A DNA stretch of 64,000 nt from Burkholderiales bacterium (GCA_016185015.1 JACPOI010000015.1:124001-188000); one strand, 5' to 3'. Shown: positions 11,801-20,443, counted from the first letter of the stretch. Notes: generated by a model from the letters alone, not told the origin. Program-made: numbers and translations.

Positions 11801-11978
11801 GGCCACCGTTGCCCTGCTGGGCCTGGTGCCCTTCCTGTTCGCCAGCGGGCCGGGTTCTGAAGTGCAGAAGCCGCTGGCCATCGTGGTCATCGGCGGCCTG
11901 ATCTCGTCTACATTGCTCACGCTGGTGGTGCTGCCCGCCCTGTACCGCTGGTTCGATGAGCCTTCGTTGGAAGCCTGA
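8892..11978 (+). CDS. Heavy-metal efflux RND permease (CzcA/CusA-family)
   Basis: 1028 aa; RLSVDAFPDVTNVQVQIATEATGRSPEEIERFVTVPLE; GLMVDATVVVVENVFHRL; typical RND length. Confidence 0.93.
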   Translation: MLTSMIRAALSQRLLVVVLALVLCAFGVREATRLSVDAFPDVTNVQVQIATEATGRSPEEIERFVTVPLEIAMTGLPGLVEMRSLNKSGLSIITLVFTDATDVYFARQLVLERLIEVTPRMPTGITPVLGPVSTGLGEVYQYTLDHPDDGQRALTPTELAERRIVQDWVVRPMLRSIPGVAEINSQGGYVRQYQVLAKPERLLHHNISIEQVYEAVAKNNANASGGILPQRSEQYLIRGVGLIRTLEDIGNIVVREKNGVPLYVRDLAEVTIGHEVRQGAIIKGGYTESVSGIVLMMRAGNAKEIVTRVKQRVAEINSKGMLPGGLQIVPYYDRTELVDSALWTVGKVLIEGIFLVVVILFIFLGDVRSSLIVVATLIIAPLTTFIMMNRYGISANLMSLGGLAIAIGLMVDATVVVVENVFHRLGPARPETPRIRLILDATQEVATPTVFGIVIIMLVFLPLMTLQGIEGKMFAPLALTIVIALGVSLLVSLILSPVLCSYILKGGADHDTKVIAVLKGAYLKLLDRALLNQKATLAAAVGLLLASLALFPFLGKSFMPTMKEGALTPQINRVPSISLDESIRLEMAAMKTIAEVPGVRLVVSKLGRGESPADPAGPNESDPIVLLDPESERTQDEIDEDIRKRLSTIPGVQIVLSQPISERVDEMVTGVRSQLAIKIFGDDLGELRTVSEQVARLLRSVPGARDIRIERLSGQQALTIDIDRKAIARHGINVAEVHNLIETAVGGKEVSQLYEGERRFGIAVRFPEEARNSVETIRKLLLRAPDGALVPLDAVAKIELRDGPAQISRESAKRRVVVGANVEGRDLGGFVQEVEQRIASDIKLPEGFYFVFGGQFENMERAMATLTIIVPITIAAIFFLLFMLFKSLKLASLIILVLPFASIGGLIGLAVTREYLSVPASVGFIALWGIAVLNGVVLVSYIRRLREDGMAVMQAVREGCVARFRPVMMTATVALLGLVPFLFASGPGSEVQKPLAIVVIGGLISSTLLTLVVLPALYRWFDEPSLEA

Positions 11979-11989
11979 GGAAAAACGAC

Positions 11990-12334
11990 ATGAAACAGAT
12001 GATGGAAATTCGCGCCATCGTGCGCCCCAACCGCCTGCCCCTGCTGCGCGAGGCGCTGCGCGGCATCCCCAACTTCCCGGGCCTCACGCTCACAAAGGCC
12101 GAGGGCTTCACCGCCCCGGCCGCCGTGGGCAAGCGCACTGTGAAGGAAGAGCTGACCGACTACACCCCCAAGGTCATGGTGACCGTGCTGGCCGACGACG
12201 CCATGGTGGAAGAGATCCGCAACATCATCATCGAGATCTGCAGCACCGGCCAGATCGGCGACGGCATCGTCTGGACCGTGCCGATTGCCACCATGCATCG
12301 CATACGCAATGGGTCGGACATGTTGGCGGAGTGA
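11990..12334 (+). CDS. PII-like (P-II family) regulatory protein downstream of the RND operon
   Basis: MKQMMEIRAIVRPNRLPLLREALRGIPNFPGLTLTKAEGF...VLADDAMVEEIRNIIIEICSTGQIGDGIVWTVPI has PII fold signatures. Confidence 0.82.
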   Translation: MKQMMEIRAIVRPNRLPLLREALRGIPNFPGLTLTKAEGFTAPAAVGKRTVKEELTDYTPKVMVTVLADDAMVEEIRNIIIEICSTGQIGDGIVWTVPIATMHRIRNGSDMLAE

Positions 12335-12395
12335 GGGGCGAAGGGAGGGGGTGAGCGAGGATGGCTTTGCGGTCTTAGCTGCGACTCAACGTTGG

Positions 12396-13195
12396 AGTTA
12401 GACCTCACGTCGCCGCAAGCCGATTGATGGCAGCATTCACCGCTTCCCACGTGAGTGCTCGCATGTACTTCTCGTTGCGAGGATCGCACGATACCTGAAG
12501 GGCGACAAGCCGAAGGCAGCTTTCAGGCGTCCAGACCAAAGTATCGGAGTTCACGACTTGCCAAACTGGACCTCCGCTGATCCCAGGAAGTCTGGGAACT
12601 TCCCTGTCGTGGCCCCAGAGATCCGCAGCGGTTTGCTTCAGTTGCAGGAACAGATCCTGCGGTCCTCGATTTCCGAGGACGTCTCCTGTGTAGGGAAGGG
12701 TGTGTATTTGCGTGAGGTCACGAGGTTTGAGGGTGTTTCCTTCACGGCGAATGGTTGCATGCGGAAACCCCGCAACTATGAAGTGATCACTATTGGCGCT
12801 GACGCGCCCCGTGTTCTCAATTGAGAGAACCAAATAACCTTCTCGCAGTTGCTTCGCAAAGTCTTCGTCATCGATGCGGTAGAGGCCAACGTCTATGTCG
12901 TTGTTCTTAGAAAGGCCCACCACGCCCCGACCCACCGTGAACACTTCGCTGTCGTGCTGGCGCAGAGGAATGCCGAGGCACCGGGGGTCTACATTGGTGA
13001 GTACATGACCTGCGGTAACGAAGTAGAGGTCATCTTGGTGCTGGAACAAACACCCTGAACCTCGGATTCCAATGACGTTGCCGGCTTCGTAGACCAACGG
13101 CACAGTTGACCGAAGTAAGAATGCCTTCAGTGCTCGAAACTCCCTCTCGGGGATTCCGGTGGCGGTCGGTCGATTGGTGTGCACGAGGTCTAACT
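12396..13195. repeat. 11-bp perfect inverted repeat (AGTTAGACCTC ... GAGGTCTAACT) flanking the peptidase ORF
   Basis: Arms 12396-12406 and 13185-13195; contain GTTAGAC/GTCTAAC, matching integron R-box consensus GTTRRRY/RYYYAAC. Confidence 0.65.
12405..13184 (-). CDS. Trypsin-like serine peptidase domain protein, no signal peptide seen
   Basis: Candidate triad: His in FVTAGHVL, Asp in NNDIDVGLYRI, Ser in PGISGGPVW; GTG start at 13184. Confidence 0.7.
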   Translation of the reverse strand: MHTNRPTATGIPEREFRALKAFLLRSTVPLVYEAGNVIGIRGSGCLFQHQDDLYFVTAGHVLTNVDPRCLGIPLRQHDSEVFTVGRGVVGLSKNNDIDVGLYRIDDEDFAKQLREGYLVLSIENTGRVSANSDHFIVAGFPHATIRREGNTLKPRDLTQIHTLPYTGDVLGNRGPQDLFLQLKQTAADLWGHDREVPRLPGISGGPVWQVVNSDTLVWTPESCLRLVALQVSCDPRNEKYMRALTWEAVNAAINRLAAT

Positions 13196-13238
13196 TGAAG
13201 GCGACCGGCCGTCGTAGATGGTTCTGTTGACTGACCTG

Positions 13239-13529
13239 TTATGGGGCACTTTCGCTCTCCTTGCTTGCCGTCTGTAACCGGACGAACCGGGCACCGAGAA
13301 CAAAGCCTGCTGCGGCTGGCACCATTGAAGTTACGGCAAGAGCCGCAGTGCCAAGCAGGGCCAGAATAAAAGGCCCCTGAGCGAAGACGACACCGAAAAC
13401 GATCAAGAGAACACTGGCATACACAACAATGAAGCTACGTAGTGCAGAAAGTCGGAAGTACCCGGCTACGGCTCCCACCAAGAGGCCGATGACCCCCGCC
13501 GAGATTCCGAGAGTGATGATGCCGTCCAA
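13239..13529 (-). CDS. Small hypothetical membrane protein
   Basis: 96 aa, several hydrophobic segments (MDGIITLGISAGVIGLLVGAVAGYF...); TTG start inferred. Confidence 0.5.
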   Translation of the reverse strand: MDGIITLGISAGVIGLLVGAVAGYFRLSALRSFIVVYASVLLIVFGVVFAQGPFILALLGTAALAVTSMVPAAAGFVLGARFVRLQTASKESESAP

Positions 13530-13626
13530 GACTATGCTCCAGTCGCTAGCACTGACTCACGAGTGATTCTGCCGGGTAAGCCCGCGCCCGCCTATCCCCC
13601 AAAAGGGTCATCCCGCCACACCCGCC

Positions 13627-14496
13627 TCACTTCATCCCGTTGCGCTGCGCCAGTTCCACGAACAGGCCGGACTGGTCCAGCTCGTTCAGGCCGTGGGCCA
13701 CGCCTTCGGCATACAGCTGCTCCAGCAGCGCCGTGATGGGGGCCGTGAAGCCCAGGCCAGTGGCGGTGTCCAGCGCGTTGCGCATGTCCTTGAGCTGCAC
13801 GGTCATGAGGGCGCGCGGGGCGAAGTCGCGCTCCACCATGCGCTGGCCGTGCACCTGCAGGATGCGGCTGTCGGCAAAACCGCCGCTGATGGCTTCTTTC
13901 ACCTTGGCCGGGTCGGCGCCGCCCTTCTGGCAGAGCAGCAGGGCCTCGGCCACGGCGCCGATGGTGATGCCCACGATCATCTGGTTGGCCAGCTTGGCCA
14001 GCTGGCCCGAGCCGCTGGGGCCGACCAAGGTGGCGCGGCCCAGGGGTGCGAAGACCGGCTTGGCGCGCTCGAAGGAGCTGAGCTTGCCGCCGGCCATGAT
14101 GGCCAGGGTGCCGGCTTCGGCGCCCAGGGTGCCGCCGGAGACGGGGGCGTCCAGGTGGGTGATGCCCATGCCGCCCAGGCGCTCGGCGTGCGCGCGCGCT
14201 TCGGCTGGCTTGATGGACGACATGTCGATCAGCACGGTGCCCGGTTTCATGGTGCCGGCCACGCCGGTTGCAAACAGCACCTGTTCGACCACGGGGCCGT
14301 GCTCCAGCATGGTGATGACGAATTCCGCGCCCTGTACGGCGCCGGTGGCGGTGTCGTGCACCGAGGCGCCGAAGGCGGCCAGGCCCTCGGCCTTGGCGCG
14401 GCTGCGGTTCCAGACGTGCACGGTGTGGCCGGCCTCGCACAGGCGGCGCGCCATTGGAAAGCCCATCTTGCCGGTGCCCAACACGGTGATGTTCAT
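13627..14496 (-). CDS. NAD(P)-dependent oxidoreductase, 3-hydroxyisobutyrate dehydrogenase / tartronate semialdehyde reductase family
   Basis: MNITVLGTGKMGFPMARRLCEAGHTVHVWNRS; DAPVSGGTLGAEAGTLAIMAGG; KLANQMIVG. Confidence 0.9.
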   Translation of the reverse strand: MNITVLGTGKMGFPMARRLCEAGHTVHVWNRSRAKAEGLAAFGASVHDTATGAVQGAEFVITMLEHGPVVEQVLFATGVAGTMKPGTVLIDMSSIKPAEARAHAERLGGMGITHLDAPVSGGTLGAEAGTLAIMAGGKLSSFERAKPVFAPLGRATLVGPSGSGQLAKLANQMIVGITIGAVAEALLLCQKGGADPAKVKEAISGGFADSRILQVHGQRMVERDFAPRALMTVQLKDMRNALDTATGLGFTAPITALLEQLYAEGVAHGLNELDQSGLFVELAQRNGMK

Positions 14497-14583
14497 CTTG
14501 TTACCTCCTACGCGTTTGCGGATATGCCAAGATAGCCGTATCCCTGCGAAATCGCACCATTGTCTTTCATCCGGAGCCCTGAC

Positions 14584-15441
14584 ATGAAGAAGTTCGATCC
14601 CGCCTGGCTGGACCGCATGTACAACAACCGCGCCCTGGTGCCGGAGCACGCCATGCACTTTGCCCGTTGGGCCGAAGCCTCGGAGGACGCGCGTGCCGCC
14701 CATCCCTGCCAGACCGACATCGCCTACGGCGACGGTCCCATGGAAAAGCTGGATGTCTTCCCCAGCAACCAGCCGGGCGCGCCCGTGGTGGTTTTCATTC
14801 ATGGCGGCTGGTGGCGCGCGCTCGACAAGTCCGATCATTCCTTCATCGCCCCGGCTTTCAAGAACCTGGGCGGCTGTGTCTTCATTCCCAACTACGCGCT
14901 GTGCCCGGCCGTCACCATCCCGCAGATCACGCTGCAGATGGTCAAGGCGCTGGCCTGGGTGTACCGCAACGCCAGGAAGTTCGGCGGCGACCCCAGCCGC
15001 ATCTACGTGGTGGGCCATTCGGCCGGCGGCCACCTGGCGGCCATGCTGCTGGACTGCGTCTGGCCGGCTTATGCCAAGGACCTGCCGGCCGACCTGGTGA
15101 AGGGGGCCATGTCCATCTCCGGCCTGTACGACCTGGAGCCCATCATGCACACGCCCTTCCTCAAGGACTCGCTGCGCCTCACGCCCGAACAGGTGCGCCT
15201 GGCCAGCCCGGCGCTGCTGCCGGCGCCGAAGAAGGGGCTGCTCTACACTGTGGCCGGCGCGCAGGAGAGCGCCGAGTTCATCCGCCACAACAAGCTGATC
15301 CAGCAAGCCTGGGGCAAGCAGGTGGTACCGGTTTGCGAAACCATCCCGGAGCGCAACCACTTCAGCGTGCTGGAAGACCTGACCGCGCCCTGGCAGCACC
15401 TGCACCAACTGGCCATCCGGCTGGTCTTCGGCAAGGTTTGA
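14584..15441 (+). CDS. Alpha/beta hydrolase (arylformamidase-like)
   Basis: VVVFIHGGWWRALDKSDHSFIAPAF; VVGHSAGGHLAAML. Confidence 0.85.
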   Translation: MKKFDPAWLDRMYNNRALVPEHAMHFARWAEASEDARAAHPCQTDIAYGDGPMEKLDVFPSNQPGAPVVVFIHGGWWRALDKSDHSFIAPAFKNLGGCVFIPNYALCPAVTIPQITLQMVKALAWVYRNARKFGGDPSRIYVVGHSAGGHLAAMLLDCVWPAYAKDLPADLVKGAMSISGLYDLEPIMHTPFLKDSLRLTPEQVRLASPALLPAPKKGLLYTVAGAQESAEFIRHNKLIQQAWGKQVVPVCETIPERNHFSVLEDLTAPWQHLHQLAIRLVFGKV

Positions 15442-15621
15442 TGTAACAGAAGTCAGCTGTGCGTCAGTCTGGAGCCGCTTTTGAAGCGGCTCTAGGGGAA
15501 GTCCCTGAGTCTCTTGCAGGCGGCGGCGCGGCTTGCGCCACTACACTCCAAATTTGGGAAAGGACGAGGGGCTCAGGCCCCTTTGCCTTGTGTAGGTACA
15601 AAGAAGAGACAACGTCCAATA

Positions 15622-15846
15622 ATGAAAACCGACGAGCACCTGATTGCCAGCCGTGCCATACACATCGAGCTGGAGCGGCTGACCGAACGCCTCATGGAGC
15701 TGGCGCGTTTCCGCTGTGCTGAACCGTCGAACCAGGCTTTCCTGAACCTCATGGCCCGGCAGGTCGAGCTGCTGCAGACGCTGGGCGACCTGCACGACAA
15801 GATCTCCGCGGATTTCAAGAGTTCTTCGCGCGCGCCCCTGGTTTGA
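15622..15846 (+). CDS. Small hypothetical protein
   Basis: 74 aa ORF MKTDEHLIASRAIHIELERLTERLMELARF... Confidence 0.55.
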   Translation: MKTDEHLIASRAIHIELERLTERLMELARFRCAEPSNQAFLNLMARQVELLQTLGDLHDKISADFKSSSRAPLV

Positions 15847-15868
15847 GCGGGGTTCCTACAATGGAGGC

Positions 15869-18238
15869 ATGTCCTCTGTCCTGCCGCCTTCCGGTTCCAC
15901 GTCTTCCCTGTTCCCCGCGCCCACCGAGTCGCCGCTGCTGGCCAGCCTGAACCCCGAGCAGCGCGCCGCCGTGGCCTTGCCGCCCGAGCATGCGCTGATC
16001 CTGGCCGGGGCCGGTTCGGGCAAGACCCGCGTGCTGACCACGCGCATCGCCTGGCTGCTGCAGACCGGCCAGGTCTCGCCCGGTGGCCTGCTGGCCGTGA
16101 CCTTTACCAACAAGGCGGCGCGCGAGATGATGACGCGTCTCTCCAGCATGCTGCCCGTCAACGTGCGTGGCATGTGGATCGGCACCTTCCACGGCCTGTG
16201 CAACCGCCTGCTGCGCGCGCACCACCGCACCGTGGGCCTGCCGGCCACCTTCCAGATCCTGGACACGCAGGACCAGCTGTCCGCCATCAAGCGCCTGTGC
16301 AAGCAGTACCAGGTGGACGAGGAGCGTTTCCCCCCGAAGCAGCTGGCCTGGTTCATCGGCGGCTGCAAGGAAGACGGCCTGCGCCCGAACATGGTGGAAG
16401 CCAGCGACCCCGACACGCGCAAGAAGGTCGAGATCTACCAGCTCTACGAAGACCAGTGCCAGCGCGAAGGCGTGGTGGACTTCGGCGAACTGCTGCTGCG
16501 CAGCTTTGAGCTGCTACGCGACCACGATGCTGTGCGCGAGCACTACCAGCGGCGCTTCCGTCACATCCTGATCGACGAGTTCCAGGATACCAACAAGCTG
16601 CAGTACGCCTGGATCAAGCTGCTGGCGGGCTTCAGCCCGGCCGGCACGCTGCGCGAGGACGGCGGCGCCGGCGCGGTGCTGGCTGTGGGCGACGACGACC
16701 AGAGCATCTACGCCTTTCGCGGCGCGCGCGTGGGCAATATGGCCGACTTCGTGCGCGAGTTCAACGTCAAGCACCAGATCAAGCTGGAGCAGAACTACCG
16801 CAGCCACAGCAACATCCTGGACACGGCCAACGCCCTGATCAGCCACAACAAGCACCGCCTGGGCAAGAACCTGCGCACCGACCAGGGCGCGGGCGAGCCG
16901 GTGCGCGTCTACGAATCCGCAAGAGACATCGACGAGGCGCAGTGGATGGTCGACGAGATGAAACAGCTCGTGCGCGAGGGTACGAGCCAGAAAGAGATTG
17001 CCGTGCTTTACCGCAGCAATGCGCAGAGCCGGGTGATCGAGACAGCGCTGTTCAACGCCGGCCTGCCCTACCGCGTGTACGGCGGCCAGCGCTTCTACGA
17101 GCGCGCCGAAATCAAGCACGCCCTGGCCTACCTGCGCCTGCTGGAGAACCCCAGTGACGACACCAGTTTCATGCGGGTGGTGAACTTCCCGCCACGTGGC
17201 ATCGGCGCGCGTTCCATCGAGCAGTTGCAGGACGCCGCGCGCAGCGCCGGCTGTTCGCTGCACGACGCGGTCAGCGCCCTGCCGGGCAAGGCCGGCGCCA
17301 ACCTGGGCGCCTTTGTCGCCAAGATCGACGTGCTGCGCGAGCAGACCCAGGGCCTGACCTTGCGCGAGATCATCGAACTGGTGCTGCAGCACAGCGGCCT
17401 GGTCGAGCACTACCAGACCGAACGCGAGGGCGCGGACCGCATCGAGAACCTGGAGGAGCTGCTCACCGCGGCCGAGAGCTTCGTCAGCAATGAAGGCTTC
17501 GGCCGTGAGGCCGAGGCCACCGAAGCCGCAGCTAACGCTATGCCGGACGAGGAGAGCGGGGAAGTGATGTCACCGCTTTCTGCGTTTCTGACTCTTGCGG
17601 CACTGGAGGCTGGTGACAATCAAGCCAAAGAGGGTCAGGAGGCCGTGCAGTTGATGACCGTGCACGCCAGCAAGGGCCTGGAGTTCGACGTGGTCTTCAT
17701 CACGGGTCTGGAAGAAGGCCTGTTCCCGCACGAGAACTCCATGAGCGACTTCGACGGTCTGGAGGAAGAGCGCCGCCTGATGTACGTGGCCATCACCCGC
17801 GCGCGCAATCGTCTCTACCTGAGCCATTCGCAGACGCGCATGCTGCACGGCCAGACGCGCTATCACATCCGCAGCCGTTTCTTCGACGAGTTGCCCGAGG
17901 AAACGCTGAAGTGGATTACCCCGAAGAACCAGGGCTTCGGCAGCGGCTTTGCGCCGCCGGCCTCAGGCTACAACCGCCAGCGCGAAGGCTGGAGCGAGGG
18001 CTGGAAGAACAGTTATGCGCGCGACACGGGCAGCAGCCCGGCGCCGGTGCCATCCAAGGCGCAGGAAGCGTCTACGGGCCTGAAACTCGGCATGCGCGTC
18101 TTCCACAACAAGTTCGGCGAGGGCACGGTGCTCACGCTCGAAGGTTCGGGCGACGATGCACGCGCCCAGATCAACTTCCCGCGGCATGGCACCAAGTGGC
18201 TGGCGCTGTCGGTGGCGAAGTTGACCCCGGTAACTTAA
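15869..18238 (+). CDS. UvrD/Rep-family ATP-dependent DNA helicase
   Basis: LNPEQRAAV, AGAGSGKTRVL, VTFTNKAAREM, DEFQDTN, VGDDDQSIYAFRGA, TVHASKGLEFDVVF, VAITRARNRLYL. Confidence 0.95.
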   Translation: MSSVLPPSGSTSSLFPAPTESPLLASLNPEQRAAVALPPEHALILAGAGSGKTRVLTTRIAWLLQTGQVSPGGLLAVTFTNKAAREMMTRLSSMLPVNVRGMWIGTFHGLCNRLLRAHHRTVGLPATFQILDTQDQLSAIKRLCKQYQVDEERFPPKQLAWFIGGCKEDGLRPNMVEASDPDTRKKVEIYQLYEDQCQREGVVDFGELLLRSFELLRDHDAVREHYQRRFRHILIDEFQDTNKLQYAWIKLLAGFSPAGTLREDGGAGAVLAVGDDDQSIYAFRGARVGNMADFVREFNVKHQIKLEQNYRSHSNILDTANALISHNKHRLGKNLRTDQGAGEPVRVYESARDIDEAQWMVDEMKQLVREGTSQKEIAVLYRSNAQSRVIETALFNAGLPYRVYGGQRFYERAEIKHALAYLRLLENPSDDTSFMRVVNFPPRGIGARSIEQLQDAARSAGCSLHDAVSALPGKAGANLGAFVAKIDVLREQTQGLTLREIIELVLQHSGLVEHYQTEREGADRIENLEELLTAAESFVSNEGFGREAEATEAAANAMPDEESGEVMSPLSAFLTLAALEAGDNQAKEGQEAVQLMTVHASKGLEFDVVFITGLEEGLFPHENSMSDFDGLEEERRLMYVAITRARNRLYLSHSQTRMLHGQTRYHIRSRFFDELPEETLKWITPKNQGFGSGFAPPASGYNRQREGWSEGWKNSYARDTGSSPAPVPSKAQEASTGLKLGMRVFHNKFGEGTVLTLEGSGDDARAQINFPRHGTKWLALSVAKLTPVT

Positions 18239-18241
18239 AAC

Positions 18242-18955
18242 TTAGCTGCCCAGCCCCACGAACATGTTCTGCACGTCGTCGTTGGCATCGATGGCCGCCA
18301 GGAAGGCCTCCACTTCTTCCAGCTGTTCGGCGCTCAGGCTGGTCGGGTCCACCGGGTTCTTGGGCTTGTAGCCCAGCTTGGCGGACAGCACGGTGAAGCC
18401 CTGGGCCGGCAGGGCGCGGCTCACCAGGTCCAGGTCGGCGGCGTCGGTGATGAAGGTCGTGACGCCGTCTTCACCGGGGGCTTCGAAGTCCTGCGCACCG
18501 GCTTCGATGGCGGCCAGTTCCGGGTCGGCGCCCGCGGCAGCCGGTTCGGCTTCGATCAAACCCACGTGGTCGAAGTCCCAGGCCACCGAGCCGGAGGTGC
18601 CCAGCTGGCCCTTGCGGAACAGCACGCGCATTTCAGGCGCGGTGCGGTTCACGTTGTCGGTCAGGCATTCCACCATCACGGGCACGCGGTGCGGGGCAAA
18701 GCCTTCGTACATCACATGCTCGAAGTTCACGGCATCACCGCCGATGCCGGCGCCTTTCTTGATGGCGCGTTCCAGCGTGTCCTTGGGCATGGAGACCTTG
18801 CGGGCCTGTTCCACGACCAGGCGCAGGCGCGAGTTCAGGGCGGGGTCGGCCCCGCCGCGTGCCGCCACCATGATTTCCTTGGCCAGTTTGCCAAACAGCT
18901 TGCCTCTGGCATCTGCGGCCTGTGCCTTGCCTTTTGCTTTCCACTGCGCGCCCAT
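18242..18955 (-). CDS. yebC: YebC/PmpR-family protein
   Basis: [70 protein letters not shown]. Confidence 0.93.
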   Translation of the reverse strand: MGAQWKAKGKAQAADARGKLFGKLAKEIMVAARGGADPALNSRLRLVVEQARKVSMPKDTLERAIKKGAGIGGDAVNFEHVMYEGFAPHRVPVMVECLTDNVNRTAPEMRVLFRKGQLGTSGSVAWDFDHVGLIEAEPAAAGADPELAAIEAGAQDFEAPGEDGVTTFITDAADLDLVSRALPAQGFTVLSAKLGYKPKNPVDPTSLSAEQLEEVEAFLAAIDANDDVQNMFVGLGS

Positions 18956-19113
18956 GTTGGCTGTTCCTTGATGTTGTGGCGCACCGTTGCGCCGGCCCTG
19001 CTTTGGGGGATGGGGGCATGCGCACTATCCGTGGAGTCGTGACGCATGACCGAAAGGGCGTAGTTATACACCCATGCGTTCACACGCCCATCAGGGCCGG
19101 GGGCGGCGGCTGG

Positions 19114-20256
19114 CTAGCGCAGCAACCGCCCGTCACGGCCGATCACCGTGACCTCCATGAACTTCGAGCCCGTGTGGTTCTCCGGGGAGAAGGTCACCCG
19201 GAAGCCGCCCACGTCGTAGTTGTTCAGCTTGTCGAGCTGGGTGATGACTTTCTGGCGCGTGAAATCGGGGCCGCTGCGGCGCAGGGCCTCGACCAGGATC
19301 TTGGCAGCGATGAAAGACTCGATGCTCGCGTAGGAGATCACCTTGTCGGGCTGGTACTTGGCCATCAGGGCCTGGAACTCGCGCACCACCGGCACCCGGG
19401 CCGAGTAGGGGTAGGGCATGACCTGCGAGATGCCGATGCCGCGGGCGTGGTCCGCGCCGGCGTTGTTCAGCAGCTCCTTGAAATTCACCACCGAGATGCT
19501 GAACAGCTGGGCCTGGCTGCCCAGGGCGCGCAGCTTCTTGATGAAGGCCGCCGAGGCCCGGTTGACCGAGACCATGATGACGGCATCGGGCTGGGCCGGC
19601 GCGATGGCGGCCACGGCCGCGTCGACCTCCTCGGGCTTGGTCCGGTCATAAGCCCCCTTGGCGGCCAGCTCCAGGCCCAGTTTCTTCAGCGCGCTTTCGG
19701 CGCCGGCCAGGCCGCTCTTGCCGAAGGCGTCGTCCTGGTACATCACGGCGATGCGGCGCACGCCGATGGTGTGCAGGTGCTCCACCATGCCAGCGGTCTC
19801 GTCGGTGTAGCTGGCACGGATGTGGAAGAGGTTGGGGTGCATGGGGTTGCGCAGGTCCTGCGCCCCGGTGTACGGCGCCAGCAGCGCAATGCCGGCTTCC
19901 TCCAGCACCTTGTTCTTGTTCAGCGCCAGCACATTGGCCGTGCCGATGAAGCCGAACAGCGCCAGCGGCTTGTCTTCCGCCAGCAGCTGGCGCGTGAGGG
20001 CCAGGGTCTGGTCGGGCTTGTAGCTGTCGTCCTTGACGACGACGCGGATCTTGCGACCGTGGATGCCGCCGTTGTCGTTCACGTAGGCGAAGTAGGCCGC
20101 GCCCCCGGCCACGTATTCAGTGCCCGTGCCGGCGATGGTGCCGGTCAGCGGCGCGACCTGGCCGATCACGATCTCATCCTGTGTGACGGCGGCCTGGGCC
20201 GTGGTGAGGCAGGCGATGAGTCCCAACGACAGGACCCGGTTCCATAGGCTCAGCAT
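19114..20256 (-). CDS. ABC transporter substrate-binding protein (branched-chain amino acid type)
   Basis: VTQDEIVIGQVAPLTGTIAGTGTEYVAGGAAYFAYVNDNGGIHGRKI. Confidence 0.9.
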   Translation of the reverse strand: MLSLWNRVLSLGLIACLTTAQAAVTQDEIVIGQVAPLTGTIAGTGTEYVAGGAAYFAYVNDNGGIHGRKIRVVVKDDSYKPDQTLALTRQLLAEDKPLALFGFIGTANVLALNKNKVLEEAGIALLAPYTGAQDLRNPMHPNLFHIRASYTDETAGMVEHLHTIGVRRIAVMYQDDAFGKSGLAGAESALKKLGLELAAKGAYDRTKPEEVDAAVAAIAPAQPDAVIMVSVNRASAAFIKKLRALGSQAQLFSISVVNFKELLNNAGADHARGIGISQVMPYPYSARVPVVREFQALMAKYQPDKVISYASIESFIAAKILVEALRRSGPDFTRQKVITQLDKLNNYDVGGFRVTFSPENHTGSKFMEVTVIGRDGRLLR

Positions 20257-20296
20257 GACGGAGTCTCCTTGTATTTGTAGTCTGGCCGGCCATTAT

Positions 20297-20311
20297 TTCT
20301 GCACAGCAGAA
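20297..20311. promoter_or_regulatory. Candidate operator palindrome TTCTGC-ACA-GCAGAA
   Basis: Perfect 6-bp arms, 3-nt spacer, in the divergent SBP/iclR intergenic region; related copy at 20429-20443. Confidence 0.55.
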
Positions 20312-20428
20312 CAAATGGTTAAGCCCAGGCGGGAATTTTGTAAGCGATTGATCACGACCAGGGTATGGATAACCCGAGAAATGACACCATGGCGACAGTC
20401 TTGGCAACTTATGCAGATCGATTCATAA

Positions 20429-20443
20429 TTCCGCTATGCAGAA
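20429..20443. promoter_or_regulatory. Candidate operator palindrome TTCCGC-TAT-GCAGAA overlapping the IclR start codon
   Basis: One mismatch from palindromy, same arm sequence and spacer as 20297-20311; ATG at 20436 lies inside it. Confidence 0.5.

Noticed and set aside
13185-13250. Complete attC site between the small membrane protein gene and the peptidase gene
   Set aside because: R-box-like GTCTAAC is present, but I could not pair convincing L'/L'' boxes or a full-length hairpin, so only a candidate is reported.
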